From the NCBI RefSeq assembly GCF_008107695.1, contig NZ_VIRG01000070.1, positions 1,240,001 through 1,304,000 of the forward strand: a stretch of 64,000 nt of DNA. Reading direction: 5' to 3'. Positions 54,463 through 61,796 of the stretch are shown one piece after another. Below the pieces are notes generated by a model. The model made no database searches and had not been told where the DNA came from. It saw nothing but the letters and a program-made list of their open reading frames with translations. The position numbers and the translations under genes were made by a program. Within the stretch, counting starts at the first letter, position 1; each line of letters starts with the position of its first letter. The DNA comes from Stappia sp. BW2 (GTDB lineage: Bacteria; Pseudomonadota; Alphaproteobacteria; Rhizobiales; Stappiaceae).

Positions 54463-55101
54463 ATGTCCCTTGATATTGGAATTATAAAGCTTGCGAAAGG
54501 AGACAGGTTATTTCGTTCTCTTGCTGAAATTATCATATTAAATTCTTGTCTATACTACTCAATTGTGTCGGTTAGGAATGGAAAACCGCCGGCAATTATT
54601 CCGAAGAGAGGTTTTTTTTGTCCATCAAATCAATATGATTTTTGTTTTAAATTGCCGATCCATGGACCGGTTGAGTGTCTGGTGCGCAACATCGATCCAG
54701 TAGACCTTACGATTAGTGCCGAGTGCTACGATCAAAATAATGATGTAGATGAATATAAGGTCGAAGTTGGCGAGCTTCTTATGAACATAGTATCCCCAAT
54801 TTTTTCTAACTACGTAGAAAGACAAACGGATTGGATGAATGAAAAATATTCAAAGAACACAAATCAATGGCCTTCGAGCTTGATGAACTTTGCACGTGTT
54901 ATTCGAAACGCCGTCGTTCACCACGGAGAAATCTGTTTTAGATCACCAAACTCTAAAGGAGTGAGTTGGAGATCTCTAGCATACTCACCAGAAGACAACG
55001 GGCGCAAAATCTATTCGGAAGACATGAAGATTGGCGATTTCATTGGGCTTATGCTCGAGATTGACATCGAGATGAAAAAGCTAGGTGCGCCTGTCCTATA
55101 G
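54463..55101 (+). CDS. Unknown AT-rich cargo protein with a HEPN-like R-N-x3-H motif
   Basis: The 212-residue protein is markedly AT-rich and uses codons unlike its neighbours, a sign of recent acquisition. No family is recognised over the full length. Residues 145-154 read RVIRNAVVHH: R148-N149-x3-H153 is the pattern of the catalytic R(N/D/H)x4H-type motif of HEPN ribonucleases, and it lies in a predicted helix in the C-terminal half, as in HEPN proteins. HEPN proteins act as toxins or in anti-phage abortive infection, often with a partner; no MNT-type nucleotidyltransferase is adjacent. The gene has GGAG upstream and is flanked by unrelated genes. The HEPN reading is inference from one motif. 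Confidence 0.6.
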   Translation: MSLDIGIIKLAKGDRLFRSLAEIIILNSCLYYSIVSVRNGKPPAIIPKRGFFCPSNQYDFCFKLPIHGPVECLVRNIDPVDLTISAECYDQNNDVDEYKVEVGELLMNIVSPIFSNYVERQTDWMNEKYSKNTNQWPSSLMNFARVIRNAVVHHGEICFRSPNSKGVSWRSLAYSPEDNGRKIYSEDMKIGDFIGLMLEIDIEMKKLGAPVL

Positions 55102-55166
55102 TACGAACGGCACAGCAATCGTGACAAATCTCTTTCACTGTCTGCCGTGCCGCTTATTTTTGGGGG

Positions 55167-55511
55167 TTATGCGCCCCGACAGCCTTTAGATTTCATCGCC
55201 AATTCTATCGCCTGCACTTTACCCTTGGAAACCGAAAGCTCGCCTTCCTTGTCGCCACCGGTGGCGCTGGCAAGCGGAACGCCCAGAAGGAACACGCCGA
55301 CAGCATCGCCGGTCTGCGCGCTTCTCTGTGCGCTCTCGAGCGTTTCACGGCGGGATTTTTCCAGAGCGAGATCCTTGGACAGCGATGAGCAGGAACTGCT
55401 CGTGTAGGCCGCCAGCGGAATGTCCGCAGGTTTGATGGCATCCGGCCCCTTTGCGCAGCCGGCTAAAAACGATCCGGCAAGCGCGATTGTCGCTACGATT
55501 TTCAGTTTCAT
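55167..55511 (-). CDS. Small putative lipoprotein
   Basis: The 114-residue protein has a signal peptide MKLKIVATIALAGSFLAGC with lipobox LAGC, so the mature lipoprotein starts at Cys19. The mature part has two Cys (in SSSCSSL and the C-terminal KSKGC), a predicted helix with many Ala/Glu/Arg, a hydrophobic Gly/Val-rich patch (GDAVGVFLLGVPLASAT) and GGDKEGELSVSKGKVQAIE. The layout resembles small prophage-borne lipoproteins with the pattern YxSxSCxxL...KGxxxAIE...C. Function is unknown. The start at 55511 is preceded by GGGGG. It stands alone, with the terminator of the next operon just upstream. Confidence 0.7.
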   Translation of the reverse strand: MKLKIVATIALAGSFLAGCAKGPDAIKPADIPLAAYTSSSCSSLSKDLALEKSRRETLESAQRSAQTGDAVGVFLLGVPLASATGGDKEGELSVSKGKVQAIELAMKSKGCRGA

Positions 55512-55571
55512 TGTTGCCCCCAACAGCTTTTGATACACGCAGCTTTAACCGCAGGTTGTTAGATGGGCAAC

Positions 55572-55601
55572 AAAAAACCCAGGCACTAAGTGCCCGGGTT
55601 T
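55572..55601 (-). terminator. Intrinsic terminator of the 56.2-56.5 kb gene pair
   Basis: Stem GGCAC/GTGCC, extended by CCC/GGG and flanked by A/T, with loop TAA, ends in TTTTTT on the minus strand (complement of 55572-55577). It lies about 60 bp past the stop of the gene ending at 55662. Confidence 0.82.
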
Positions 55602-55661
55602 ATCAGATTTTTCATGCGTCTAACTCGGTGATCTGCCGACTGTTCACTTGTGGTAAGTCAG

Positions 55662-56204
55662 TCAGGCTACCTCGAGTTCACGGGTCTTCGTATGGATGGC
55701 TTGCTCACTACGTGCGTAGGTGCGAACGACGCCGGCCGCTACCTCTTTTTCCGCCTGTACGAACGAGACAAAGCCCTTTCGCGCAAGCCAGCCCCAAAAG
55801 CCAATCGCACCGCTATTATAGGAAATAGCGAGAAGGCCAGTGGCCAAGCATTCAGAGAACGTTCTCTGAAGCTCCGGAGCATCATCGAAAAACGTGTCCA
55901 TGACGGCGAACTTGGCGCGCGCCTTGATCTTTTCGACTTCACTCAGATTATTCTTCGCGTGCGTAATCGCACGAACCATACTGTGCGCCGCACGGCGATC
56001 AGTTATGTGCTGGTTCATGAACTGAAGTGTGTCCAAGATTTCGAGCGGTGTTTTCGGATGCTCAATCAAAGGCCGAGCCTTTGCATAAAATGCATCCGCG
56101 TGCTTCTTGTAACGCCGCAGCCGCCTGATCCGGAGATTGAAATACCAAATCGCCAGAAGTCCGGTCACTGAGAGGCCAACGATAATCAACTCAGGCTGAG
56201 CCAT
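55662..56204 (-). CDS. Single-pass membrane protein of unknown function
   Basis: The 180-residue protein has one N-terminal transmembrane helix (PELIIVGLSVTGLLAIWYF), then an Arg/Lys-rich stretch (RIRRLRRYKK) placing the rest in the cytoplasm. The cytoplasmic part is helical, with no recognised motif. AGGAGA precedes the ATG at 56204. The start lies inside the last codons of the upstream gene (14-bp overlap), so the two are translationally coupled. No family assigned. Confidence 0.65.
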   Translation of the reverse strand: MAQPELIIVGLSVTGLLAIWYFNLRIRRLRRYKKHADAFYAKARPLIEHPKTPLEILDTLQFMNQHITDRRAAHSMVRAITHAKNNLSEVEKIKARAKFAVMDTFFDDAPELQRTFSECLATGLLAISYNSGAIGFWGWLARKGFVSFVQAEKEVAAGVVRTYARSEQAIHTKTRELEVA

Positions 56205-56463
56205 TTGTTGTCTCCTTTTTCTCCCCACCGCAGATTTCGCGTCTCTTGGTCTCGATTTCAAGATCTAGAAGCTTTTGCATCTTTTTAATCTCGGCGGACG
56301 TTTTTCGATAATCGTTCACAAAAGTCGATATTGCCTTAACTAGTTCGGGAAACTTGAAAGCAAAGACGATCCCGATAATCAGAACACTAAAACCTGTAAA
56401 CCCGACCCCAAATTTTTCTGCCGCAACGGAGACGGCCTCAATTACCTCTTTCAAATGCTCCAT
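56191..56463 (-). CDS. Small single-pass membrane protein with cytoplasmic coiled coil
   Basis: The 90-residue protein has one transmembrane helix at about residues 21-41 (GFTGFSVLIIGIVFAFKFP) and a charged helix after it (YRKTSAEIKKMQKLLDLEIE) that could form a coiled coil. Size and shape resemble phage holin-like or accessory membrane proteins, but no family is recognised. It overlaps the downstream membrane-protein gene. The ribosome site is weak. Confidence 0.6.
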   Translation of the reverse strand: MEHLKEVIEAVSVAAEKFGVGFTGFSVLIIGIVFAFKFPELVKAISTFVNDYRKTSAEIKKMQKLLDLEIETKRREICGGEKKETTNGSA

Positions 56464-56672
56464 ATAATTATTCTTTTTTGGGGGGCATTTTCAGATTGTG
56501 CGCGGGACCAAGCTGATAAGCATTCTCGCGCTGAACTCTGGCGGTTTCGAGGCACTTCCCCCTTACGTGACTGGAACGCTGCCTAGTTCAACACAATTGG
56601 ATCATGCATGGTTACTCGCAAAAGTCGAGTCATCGAATTGTTATACTTGCGACTGCAGGATTGAGTTTAGAC
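56464..56672. other. Non-coding gap upstream of the membrane-protein pair
   Basis: About 210 bp between the end of int and the pair's start. It should hold the pair's promoter; no gene, clear terminator for int or repeat is seen. Confidence 0.4.
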
Positions 56673-58028
56673 CTACCCCTGCGCCTCCTCATACCAGGCC
56701 GACAGTTTGCCGATCGCGCGTCTTGCGAGATCGGGATGCAGGCCGAGGTAGTGTTTCAGGATATCGTTGACTGACTTCAGGCTGTGGCCGGTGATCGAGG
56801 CGATCTCCGAGGTGTCGCAGCCGGCGCGGGCGAGCCAGGTCACGGCCGTGTCGCGCAGGTCCTGGTCGCGGAAACCGTCGAGCTCCTCGCACGGGGGCAG
56901 CTCCGCATCCCACGCCGGCACGTAGGCAAGCACAGCCAGGCCGGTGCGCTTCAGTTTCTTCAGGCTGATGTCCTTCGGCAGGGGCGAGGCGAGGGTGCCA
57001 TCCTCCATCCGCCAGATGCCGTATGTGGCCGCGGTGCGGATCTCCTGGAACAGATGCGTGTAATGCTGGCCGTTGAACGGGCGTCTCTGGCGCTCGTCGA
57101 GGTTCACATGGGGCCAGTTGACCCGCCAGTCCTTGCGACGCTCCTGGGCCGCGCTGTGGCGGCTGGCAACGATATCGGCGATCGGGATGAGCAGCGGTTG
57201 GCCGCCCTTCTTGCGCTGGCGGAACAGCGCCTCGATGTTCTGTTCCATCTGGCTTTCCAGAAGACCGAGCCTGTCGGCCTGGCGCTGACCGAACCAGACG
57301 CCCTGGATGACGATGTCGCCCACTTCCGGCCGGCCGACCAGGTCGGCGGCGGCGACGAGCTTGCGGATCGCCTCGATCGAGCCGTAGCGCACGCGAGGTG
57401 CCAGTGTCGGCAGGCGTTCTTCCATGTGCCGGATCGGGTTGGTCAGCACCAGGTTGGTGCGGATCCCGTGGGCATAGGCGACCGACAGCAGCGCGCGCAG
57501 CTGGCGTGTCTGCGCCAGGCCATGCTTGACCTCGAAGCGGTCCAGCAGGATTTCCATGTTCTTTGGCGTCAGCGCCGCGGCGAGCTCGTTCCAGAAACGG
57601 CCGTCCTCGAGGTTCTCGACCAGGCGCGCGGCGGCCTTGTAATTCTGGATGGTTTTCGGCGACAGGCCCTTGCGGGTTTTCTTGCCCTCGATCACATCCT
57701 TGCCCAGCATGCGCGGGTTTCTTTCGCAAAAATCCGTCACCACCTGGGAGAGCGTCGGCAGCCCTGAGGCTCGTGCCAGGCTCGCCGCCATACGCCGGCT
57801 TCGTGCCGGTGTCTGGCCCCTGGACTTCTGCCGCAATGTGCGCAACTCGTCCTGTTTGGCTTCCGACCAGGCACTGGCTTCTTCAACCGTGAACCACGAT
57901 CCGTCCGGATGGCGCAGATCCTCGCCCTTGATTCCGAAAGCCTTGCGCAGCTCGGGCGCAGGAAAGAACCGCGGCCGGCCATCGCGCCAGGTGACGAGCG
58001 GGATCCTGATCTCAATCTTCTTCGGCAT
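56673..58028 (-). CDS. int: Tyrosine recombinase (integrase) of the element
   Basis: The 451-residue integrase recombines att sites. Catalytic residues appear as R249 (FGQRQADRL), R392 in QDLRDTAVTWLARAG, H415 in ITGHSLKSV and the nucleophile Y427 in LKHYLG. In the usual H-x-x-R motif the His is replaced by Gln389, a variant seen in alphaproteobacterial phage integrases as I recall. An N-terminal arm-binding part and the core-binding domain (about 90-200) precede. Its start at 58028 lies within the end of the upstream gene (17-bp overlap). The GC content is high. It reads towards the att site, which lies about 2.7 kb away. Confidence 0.92.
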   Translation of the reverse strand: MPKKIEIRIPLVTWRDGRPRFFPAPELRKAFGIKGEDLRHPDGSWFTVEEASAWSEAKQDELRTLRQKSRGQTPARSRRMAASLARASGLPTLSQVVTDFCERNPRMLGKDVIEGKKTRKGLSPKTIQNYKAAARLVENLEDGRFWNELAAALTPKNMEILLDRFEVKHGLAQTRQLRALLSVAYAHGIRTNLVLTNPIRHMEERLPTLAPRVRYGSIEAIRKLVAAADLVGRPEVGDIVIQGVWFGQRQADRLGLLESQMEQNIEALFRQRKKGGQPLLIPIADIVASRHSAAQERRKDWRVNWPHVNLDERQRRPFNGQHYTHLFQEIRTAATYGIWRMEDGTLASPLPKDISLKKLKRTGLAVLAYVPAWDAELPPCEELDGFRDQDLRDTAVTWLARAGCDTSEIASITGHSLKSVNDILKHYLGLHPDLARRAIGKLSAWYEEAQG

Positions 58029-58395
58029 CTTTGAGTGCCTCCATATCAACCACAAAGTCAGACAGACCCGGCAGTGTAACCGTTCCAGTTATCTCGATAG
58101 AGACGGGTTTACCGGTTGATCCATAGTCCACGCTCATGCGTGCTTTCTGGATGGAAAGGCGAAACAAACCGGCGTCAAATTCGCCAACTGGGTGGTGACT
58201 GGAAACGTACATCACCTTGTTTTCCGCGTCGTAGTTGAAGTCGACTGAACAGGAATACCCCTCCAGTTGTGATGAACGCTCGTTGTCAAAGGGCCAGCCG
58301 AGGTCGAACGCATAGAGCCCTGGGCCGAAAGTCATGTTGACCTCAAGCCTCTCCAGAGGTGGCGCTTTTTCAGGTAACTTCGAATTTTTCTTCAT
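58012..58395 (-). CDS. Hypothetical protein co-transcribed with int
   Basis: The 127-residue protein shows alternating hydrophobic strands (FGPGLYAFDLGWPF, YSCSVDFNYD, MYVSSHHPVGEF), suggesting a small beta fold; no family is recognised. The ATG at 58395 has AGGTG upstream. It overlaps int by 17 bp, so it is likely co-translated and may act with the integrase. The start is about 35 bp past a terminator of the upstream operon. Confidence 0.6.
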   Translation of the reverse strand: MKKNSKLPEKAPPLERLEVNMTFGPGLYAFDLGWPFDNERSSQLEGYSCSVDFNYDAENKVMYVSSHHPVGEFDAGLFRLSIQKARMSVDYGSTGKPVSIEITGTVTLPGLSDFVVDMEALKDAEED

Positions 58396-58428
58396 CAGGG
58401 CACCTGTTTTCAAATCCAAGAGTACCAG

Positions 58429-58458
58429 AAAAAAGGGGCGGCACATGTGGCCGCCCCT
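58429..58458 (-). terminator. Terminator between the excisionase-like operon and int operon
   Basis: AGGGGCGGC (58434-58442) pairs with GCCGCCCCT (58450-58458); on the minus strand six T follow (complement of 58429-58434). It splits the minus-strand genes into two transcription units, so int needs its own promoter, read-through or antitermination. Confidence 0.85.
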
Positions 58459-58555
58459 CAGGTGGCATCGCGCGGGATGTGGCTGAACAACGCGATGCAA
58501 TAGGGTTCCACATCATCTGCATGTGCACCGGTGCGGGTTGTCCCGTTCTTCCGGC

Positions 58556-58750
58556 TTATTTCCTGCGGCGCGATGGCCTGTCCCAGTCCAGGAACTGGTC
58601 CCGGGGAAGCTGGTCGCGCATGGCGTAGCGGGCGGCGATCGGGTAGAGCAGTGCGAAGGCGCCGAGGAGCAGGGCAATCACCAGTGAGGCGAAGCCCAGG
58701 CTTCCGATTGACCACCAGATCAGCTCGAAAGGGTTGAAGTCGGCCTTCAT
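58556..58750 (-). CDS. Small membrane protein
   Basis: The 64-residue protein has one long hydrophobic helix (about residues 14-38, SIGSLGFASLVIALLLGAFALLY without the last residues) and a basic, Arg-rich C-terminus ending RPSRRRK. Its start overlaps the stop of the upstream gene (ATGA-type), placing it last in the excisionase-like operon. Function is unknown. Confidence 0.6.
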   Translation of the reverse strand: MKADFNPFELIWWSIGSLGFASLVIALLLGAFALLYPIAARYAMRDQLPRDQFLDWDRPSRRRK

Positions 58751-59142
58751 TGGCTTTCTCCCTCACGGCCGCACGCTTCGCTGGCCTGCGGGGGCGCCTC
58801 GCAAAGGCTCCGGCGCGCAGTCGCGCTTGCGGCCTTCGGCCGAGTGGCGGGATCCGTTGCCTCCAGCGCGGCGATCTTGCGCCGGGCAGCGGCCACCCAG
58901 TTTTCCAGGAGGCCGATGCCGCCGGCGGTGCAGCTGGCCTGCAGGCCGGCCATGCGCAGCGAGTGCGTGCCGCCGTAGAAGCGCCGGCTGGCGCCATGTT
59001 CGTTCACGAGGTCGTCGAGGATCTCGCCGGCGCGGCGGTAATTGCCCTCGGGCGTCAGCTGCTCGCGGCGCAGGCTGGCAAGAACCTGGTCGACGTAATC
59101 GGCATGGGCGCGCAGCACGTTCGGCTCCAGCGGCCGGCTCAT
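58747..59142 (-). CDS. Hypothetical protein in the excisionase-like operon
   Basis: The 131-residue, mostly helical protein begins MSRPLEPNVLRAHADYVDQV. It contains a GGTHSLRMAGLQASC segment and an Ala/Arg-rich tail. No family is recognised. Its ATG overlaps the upstream stop codon, and its own stop overlaps the start of the next gene, so it belongs to a tightly packed four-gene unit. GC content is high. Confidence 0.6.
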   Translation of the reverse strand: MSRPLEPNVLRAHADYVDQVLASLRREQLTPEGNYRRAGEILDDLVNEHGASRRFYGGTHSLRMAGLQASCTAGGIGLLENWVAAARRKIAALEATDPATRPKAASATARRSLCEAPPQASEACGREGESQ

Positions 59143-59462
59143 GATCTTGACCTCTGCCTGTCCTGGCGTTCCTTCTTGATTTCCAGCGCGAGGCCTTCGC
59201 CGCGGTAGTTCAGCACCAGGCGAGGAGGGCCTTTGCCGTAGAGGATCATGGCGAGATCCCGGTGGACGAGCGCATCGCCGGTGGACAGGGTGTGGCCGGA
59301 GCGCTGCCCCTTCGGCCGCCAGCGGCCCTTGCCACCGGTGGAGGTGCGCCAGGCGCATTTGTTGCCGGAGATTTCGACCAGAAGGTCCTTCTGCGCCTTT
59401 GTCAGGTGCAGCATCAGATCGGACGTGTCCGGAGCGCGGTATTCGTAGCGTTGCGCGGTCAT
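59139..59462 (-). CDS. Hypothetical basic protein in the excisionase-like operon
   Basis: The 107-residue protein begins MTAQRYEYRAPDTSDLM. It is rich in Lys/Arg and Gly (SGNKCAWRTSTGGKGRWRP) and ends in a basic tail (KKERQDRQRSRS), as in small nucleic-acid-binding proteins. No family is recognised. Both ends overlap neighbours by four bases. Confidence 0.6.
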   Translation of the reverse strand: MTAQRYEYRAPDTSDLMLHLTKAQKDLLVEISGNKCAWRTSTGGKGRWRPKGQRSGHTLSTGDALVHRDLAMILYGKGPPRLVLNYRGEGLALEIKKERQDRQRSRS

Positions 59463-59755
59463 GCTGCGTGCTCCTTCGTGCCATGGCCAAATTCGCGGGC
59501 GAGGCTTTCGGCTGCGTCGGTGACGATCTGAAGGGTGCCGGCACGGTCCTGGCTGCCGGGCAAACCCGGGAGGTAGGTGTGGCCGTTGGTTGTGATCCAG
59601 CGATCGACGGCCGGTTCCGACCACGCGTTGAAGCCGGGCAGCTTCGGCGGGAAACCGTGTTCGACTTCCAGCTTGCGCCGCTTGTTGCGGAACGTCGTCT
59701 CGTTGCAGCTGAGCTTCTTGGCGACCTCAGCGGCGGGGATGGCTTTTGCGGGCAT
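59459..59755 (-). CDS. Excisionase/AlpA-like helix-turn-helix protein
   Basis: The 98-residue protein carries an N-terminal MerR/AlpA-like HTH: AIPAAEVAKKLSCNETTFRNK, then RKLEVEHGFPPKLPG and WSEPAVDRWI, the shape of excisionase-type winged helices. A role as recombination directionality factor or transcriptional activator fits its place at the head of a four-gene operon near int. A strong palindrome lies 67 bp upstream. Function is inferred from fold and context. Confidence 0.65.
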   Translation of the reverse strand: MPAKAIPAAEVAKKLSCNETTFRNKRRKLEVEHGFPPKLPGFNAWSEPAVDRWITTNGHTYLPGLPGSQDRAGTLQIVTDAAESLAREFGHGTKEHAA

Positions 59756-59821
59756 TTTCGCTCACTCCATGGTGACCAGTGAGCGTAAGGGTAATGTAAT
59801 ATTAATCTAAAACGCAATCCA

Positions 59822-59844
59822 AAAATTACGTATTATGTAATTTT
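59822..59844. promoter_or_regulatory. 23-bp palindromic operator upstream of the excisionase-like operon
   Basis: The core ATTACGTATTATGTAAT (59825-59841) extends with AAA/TTT to a 23-bp palindrome centred on 59833 with a single mismatched pair (30/36). It lies between the divergent starts at 59755 and 59934. Related palindromes with the same spacing lie between the CI-like and Cro-like genes, so the CI-like repressor is the likely ligand. Confidence 0.6.
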
Positions 59845-59933
59845 GGAAAAAGCTGATTGTTTGGCAGCGGTTTACTTGCTCGACCGTTTTGTAGGTTTTG
59901 ACTATCCTCCGGCTCTTTAACGGACTGAGCGCA

Positions 59934-60695
59934 ATGCCAGATTACCAAATTGACAAGATCGCACTTCATAAAGCCATTGCTGCGCTAGTCGACCAGGCGC
60001 AAAAAATCGATGATTACGACATTCGGTATTCGACTGATGTCGAGGCCCTGGAAACCGCGGCGCTCGAGCTTGGCGGGAAGGGGACAGGGGAAAACTTCCG
60101 TAGAGCTGTCGATACCCTGCCGCCAAATCGGGTTTTTTGGCTTGGTGCCTATCGGTCTGGAGCGATTGTTGGGACAGTCGCAGCGCGTTGCGATGAAAGC
60201 TCCTGGACGCTGCAAAAATTCATCCAGGAATACTGGGAAAGGGCCTTTGACGGATCCGAGCCCGGGAAGCGAGTGAAGATTGCAGATGGCAGTCCTGTAG
60301 ACGCTCAGAGGTACAAGGGGCGTTATGCGTACCTAGGTGAAGGTCTGGTTCGTCCCGACTGCAGAGACAACAACCTTTCTTATGTGCTTGTGCGCCTGGC
60401 GCTACTTCTCGCGTTCGACGAATGGCGGCCGTGTGTTGCCTATGGCTGGATGCGTGACTGGCATGCGTATCGGGGACTGGCGACCCGTTGGGGCTTCAAC
60501 GGCTGCCACTGCTCTGCCTTCGATTGGATCATTGAGCCGGAAGAAACAGATTGGCGTAATCTTGCGTTTCTGACTTGCGACGAACAGGGCTTTCGGAAGT
60601 TGGTAAGGCAGCCTGTACCTGCCGCTCTTTTTGATACCAGAAAGAATAGCCAAAAAGAAAATGGGCTCCGCCCATCGTCCGAACCGGCAATATAA
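59934..60695 (+). CDS. Unknown protein, possibly of acetyltransferase (GNAT) fold
   Basis: About 253 residues from the ATG at 59934; an upstream in-frame TTG at 59898 is less likely. The middle reads YAYLGEGLVRPDCRDNNLSY and LVRLALLLAFDEWRPCVAYG, then RGLATRWGF, an order that recalls the strand-loop-helix of GNAT acyltransferases with a late aromatic Gly-Phe. No Q/RxxGxG/A motif is clear, so the call is weak. The last 167 bp overlap, on the opposite strand, the end of the PAS-like gene. Confidence 0.45.
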   Translation: MPDYQIDKIALHKAIAALVDQAQKIDDYDIRYSTDVEALETAALELGGKGTGENFRRAVDTLPPNRVFWLGAYRSGAIVGTVAARCDESSWTLQKFIQEYWERAFDGSEPGKRVKIADGSPVDAQRYKGRYAYLGEGLVRPDCRDNNLSYVLVRLALLLAFDEWRPCVAYGWMRDWHAYRGLATRWGFNGCHCSAFDWIIEPEETDWRNLAFLTCDEQGFRKLVRQPVPAALFDTRKNSQKENGLRPSSEPAI

Positions 60696-61101
60696 GTCGC
60701 TGATACCGTACGTTTATTGTTGTGCCGGCGGTGTTTTGCATTTCAGCCTGGACGATGCTGTACATTGGCAGCTGTTGCGTCGTCGCATCAAAGTAGTCTC
60801 TTCCCACGACTGAGCAGTAATCTCTGCCGAGGAACTCCCGGGCCTTATCGCGGTTCTCTGCCCAGCCGTCGCCAAGGATCTTGACGGAAAGAGCTTCCTC
60901 TCCGCATTCCAGCAGATCCGGACTGTCGTTGACCTTGGGCGAGCCATCGAAAAGGATCATCTGCGGGAACGCCCTTATGTATTCGGAGGTCAGGTTTCCT
61001 TCTGTTCGTCGCCAGATCGACAAGACGTGTTGTGCAAATGCGTCCCCATCGCCCTTATCGATATCTTCGATCGATGCGCGCACTGAGAATGTCTTTGTCA
61101 T
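60529..61101 (-). CDS. PAS-like domain protein
   Basis: The 190-residue protein has the outline of the short single-PAS proteins common in alphaproteobacteria (PAS_5-like): an N-terminal WRRTEGN helix, the segment ILFDGSPKVND, then LGRDYCSVVGRDYFDA, PMYSIVQAEM and the final strands VRYQRLILPVRTMGGAHFLFGYS. Such domains bind small ligands. Assignment by pattern only. It starts four bases inside the upstream gene (ATGA) and converges with the gene on the other strand, sharing 167 bp. Confidence 0.5.
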   Translation of the reverse strand: MTKTFSVRASIEDIDKGDGDAFAQHVLSIWRRTEGNLTSEYIRAFPQMILFDGSPKVNDSPDLLECGEEALSVKILGDGWAENRDKAREFLGRDYCSVVGRDYFDATTQQLPMYSIVQAEMQNTAGTTINVRYQRLILPVRTMGGAHFLFGYSFWYQKERQVQAALPTSESPVRRKSETQDYANLFLPAQ

Positions 61102-61328
61102 GTTTTCATCGCCCTGTGAACGTGGTGAACTCCAAGCAAATCCTTCATTTTTGCGACGAACCGTTCAGCTTGTTCCGGTGTCAGTCTCGTTGGATCTTCG
61201 TGTCTCGCAATGTTGTAGCAAATGAGCTCGGGTAGGTTATCCATTTTGTCCGCTCTGGCAGCAGAAACAACATCCTCAACAGCAAGTTGTAGTGAAACAT
61301 CTAATAAATGCGTATAACGCTCCCTCAC
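61098..61328 (-). CDS. Small hypothetical protein upstream of the PAS-like gene
   Basis: The 76-residue, mainly helical protein (MRERYTHLLDVSLQLAVEDV ... EQAERFVAKMKDLLG) is not recognised. The ATGA overlap with the next gene indicates an operon. It lies just downstream of the CI-like gene on the same strand, 18 bp away, so all three may be one transcript. Confidence 0.55.
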   Translation of the reverse strand: MRERYTHLLDVSLQLAVEDVVSAARADKMDNLPELICYNIARHEDPTRLTPEQAERFVAKMKDLLGVHHVHRAMKT

Positions 61329-61346
61329 GTTAAGCCTCCCAATGCC

Positions 61347-61763
61347 CTAATTATTCTTTTCGGATTTAACGGCTTCTAGAAATCTATAAATGGCATGAAG
61401 TAAAGGCTTGAAATCTTCGGTCTTTGCGCGTCCGTTCGCATATTTCTGGTCAATAGACCTGGCCGCGTCGAGCGCGTCTTCCATCCAATCGGAATTGAAC
61501 ATGAGCCGCTCGTCCGGATCTACGCCGGCAACCGATCGGGATGCTTTTGGTGAGACGTTCTCGTCACCTGCCATTAGGCGGTAGAATTCTTGTTCGGTGA
61601 TGCCGCAAATTTCAGCCAGCTTCTGGACGTGAATATTCGTGGTAGGGCTCTTGCCTGTCTTCAGGCGAGAGAGATGTGGCGCGGAAATGCCCATCCGATC
61701 GGCCAGGTCTTCACCTTTAAGGCCGCTTAAAATGAGTGCGATATTCACAGGCGTCTTGCTCAT
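61347..61763 (-). CDS. CI-like HTH (XRE-family) repressor
   Basis: The 138-residue protein has an N-terminal HTH: ALILSGLKGEDLADRMGISAPHLSRLKTG followed by KLAEICGITEQEFYRLM, a lambda-repressor-type domain at residues 8-65. A helical C-terminal part (DALDAARSIDQKY) may be a dimerisation region; there is no LexA-type protease domain, so induction by RecA cleavage is not expected. It is divergent from a Cro-like gene with 114 bp between, including operator-like palindromes. It probably represses the element's lytic or excision genes. Confidence 0.8.
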   Translation of the reverse strand: MSKTPVNIALILSGLKGEDLADRMGISAPHLSRLKTGKSPTTNIHVQKLAEICGITEQEFYRLMAGDENVSPKASRSVAGVDPDERLMFNSDWMEDALDAARSIDQKYANGRAKTEDFKPLLHAIYRFLEAVKSEKNN

Positions 61764-61796
61764 ATACGCATTATTTTCAAAGCCTTGTGTAATGCC

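Noticed and set aside
56689..57729. Same-strand, different-frame 346-codon frame inside int
   Set aside because: Arg/Pro/Gly-rich product caused by high GC; the int frame has all catalytic residues.
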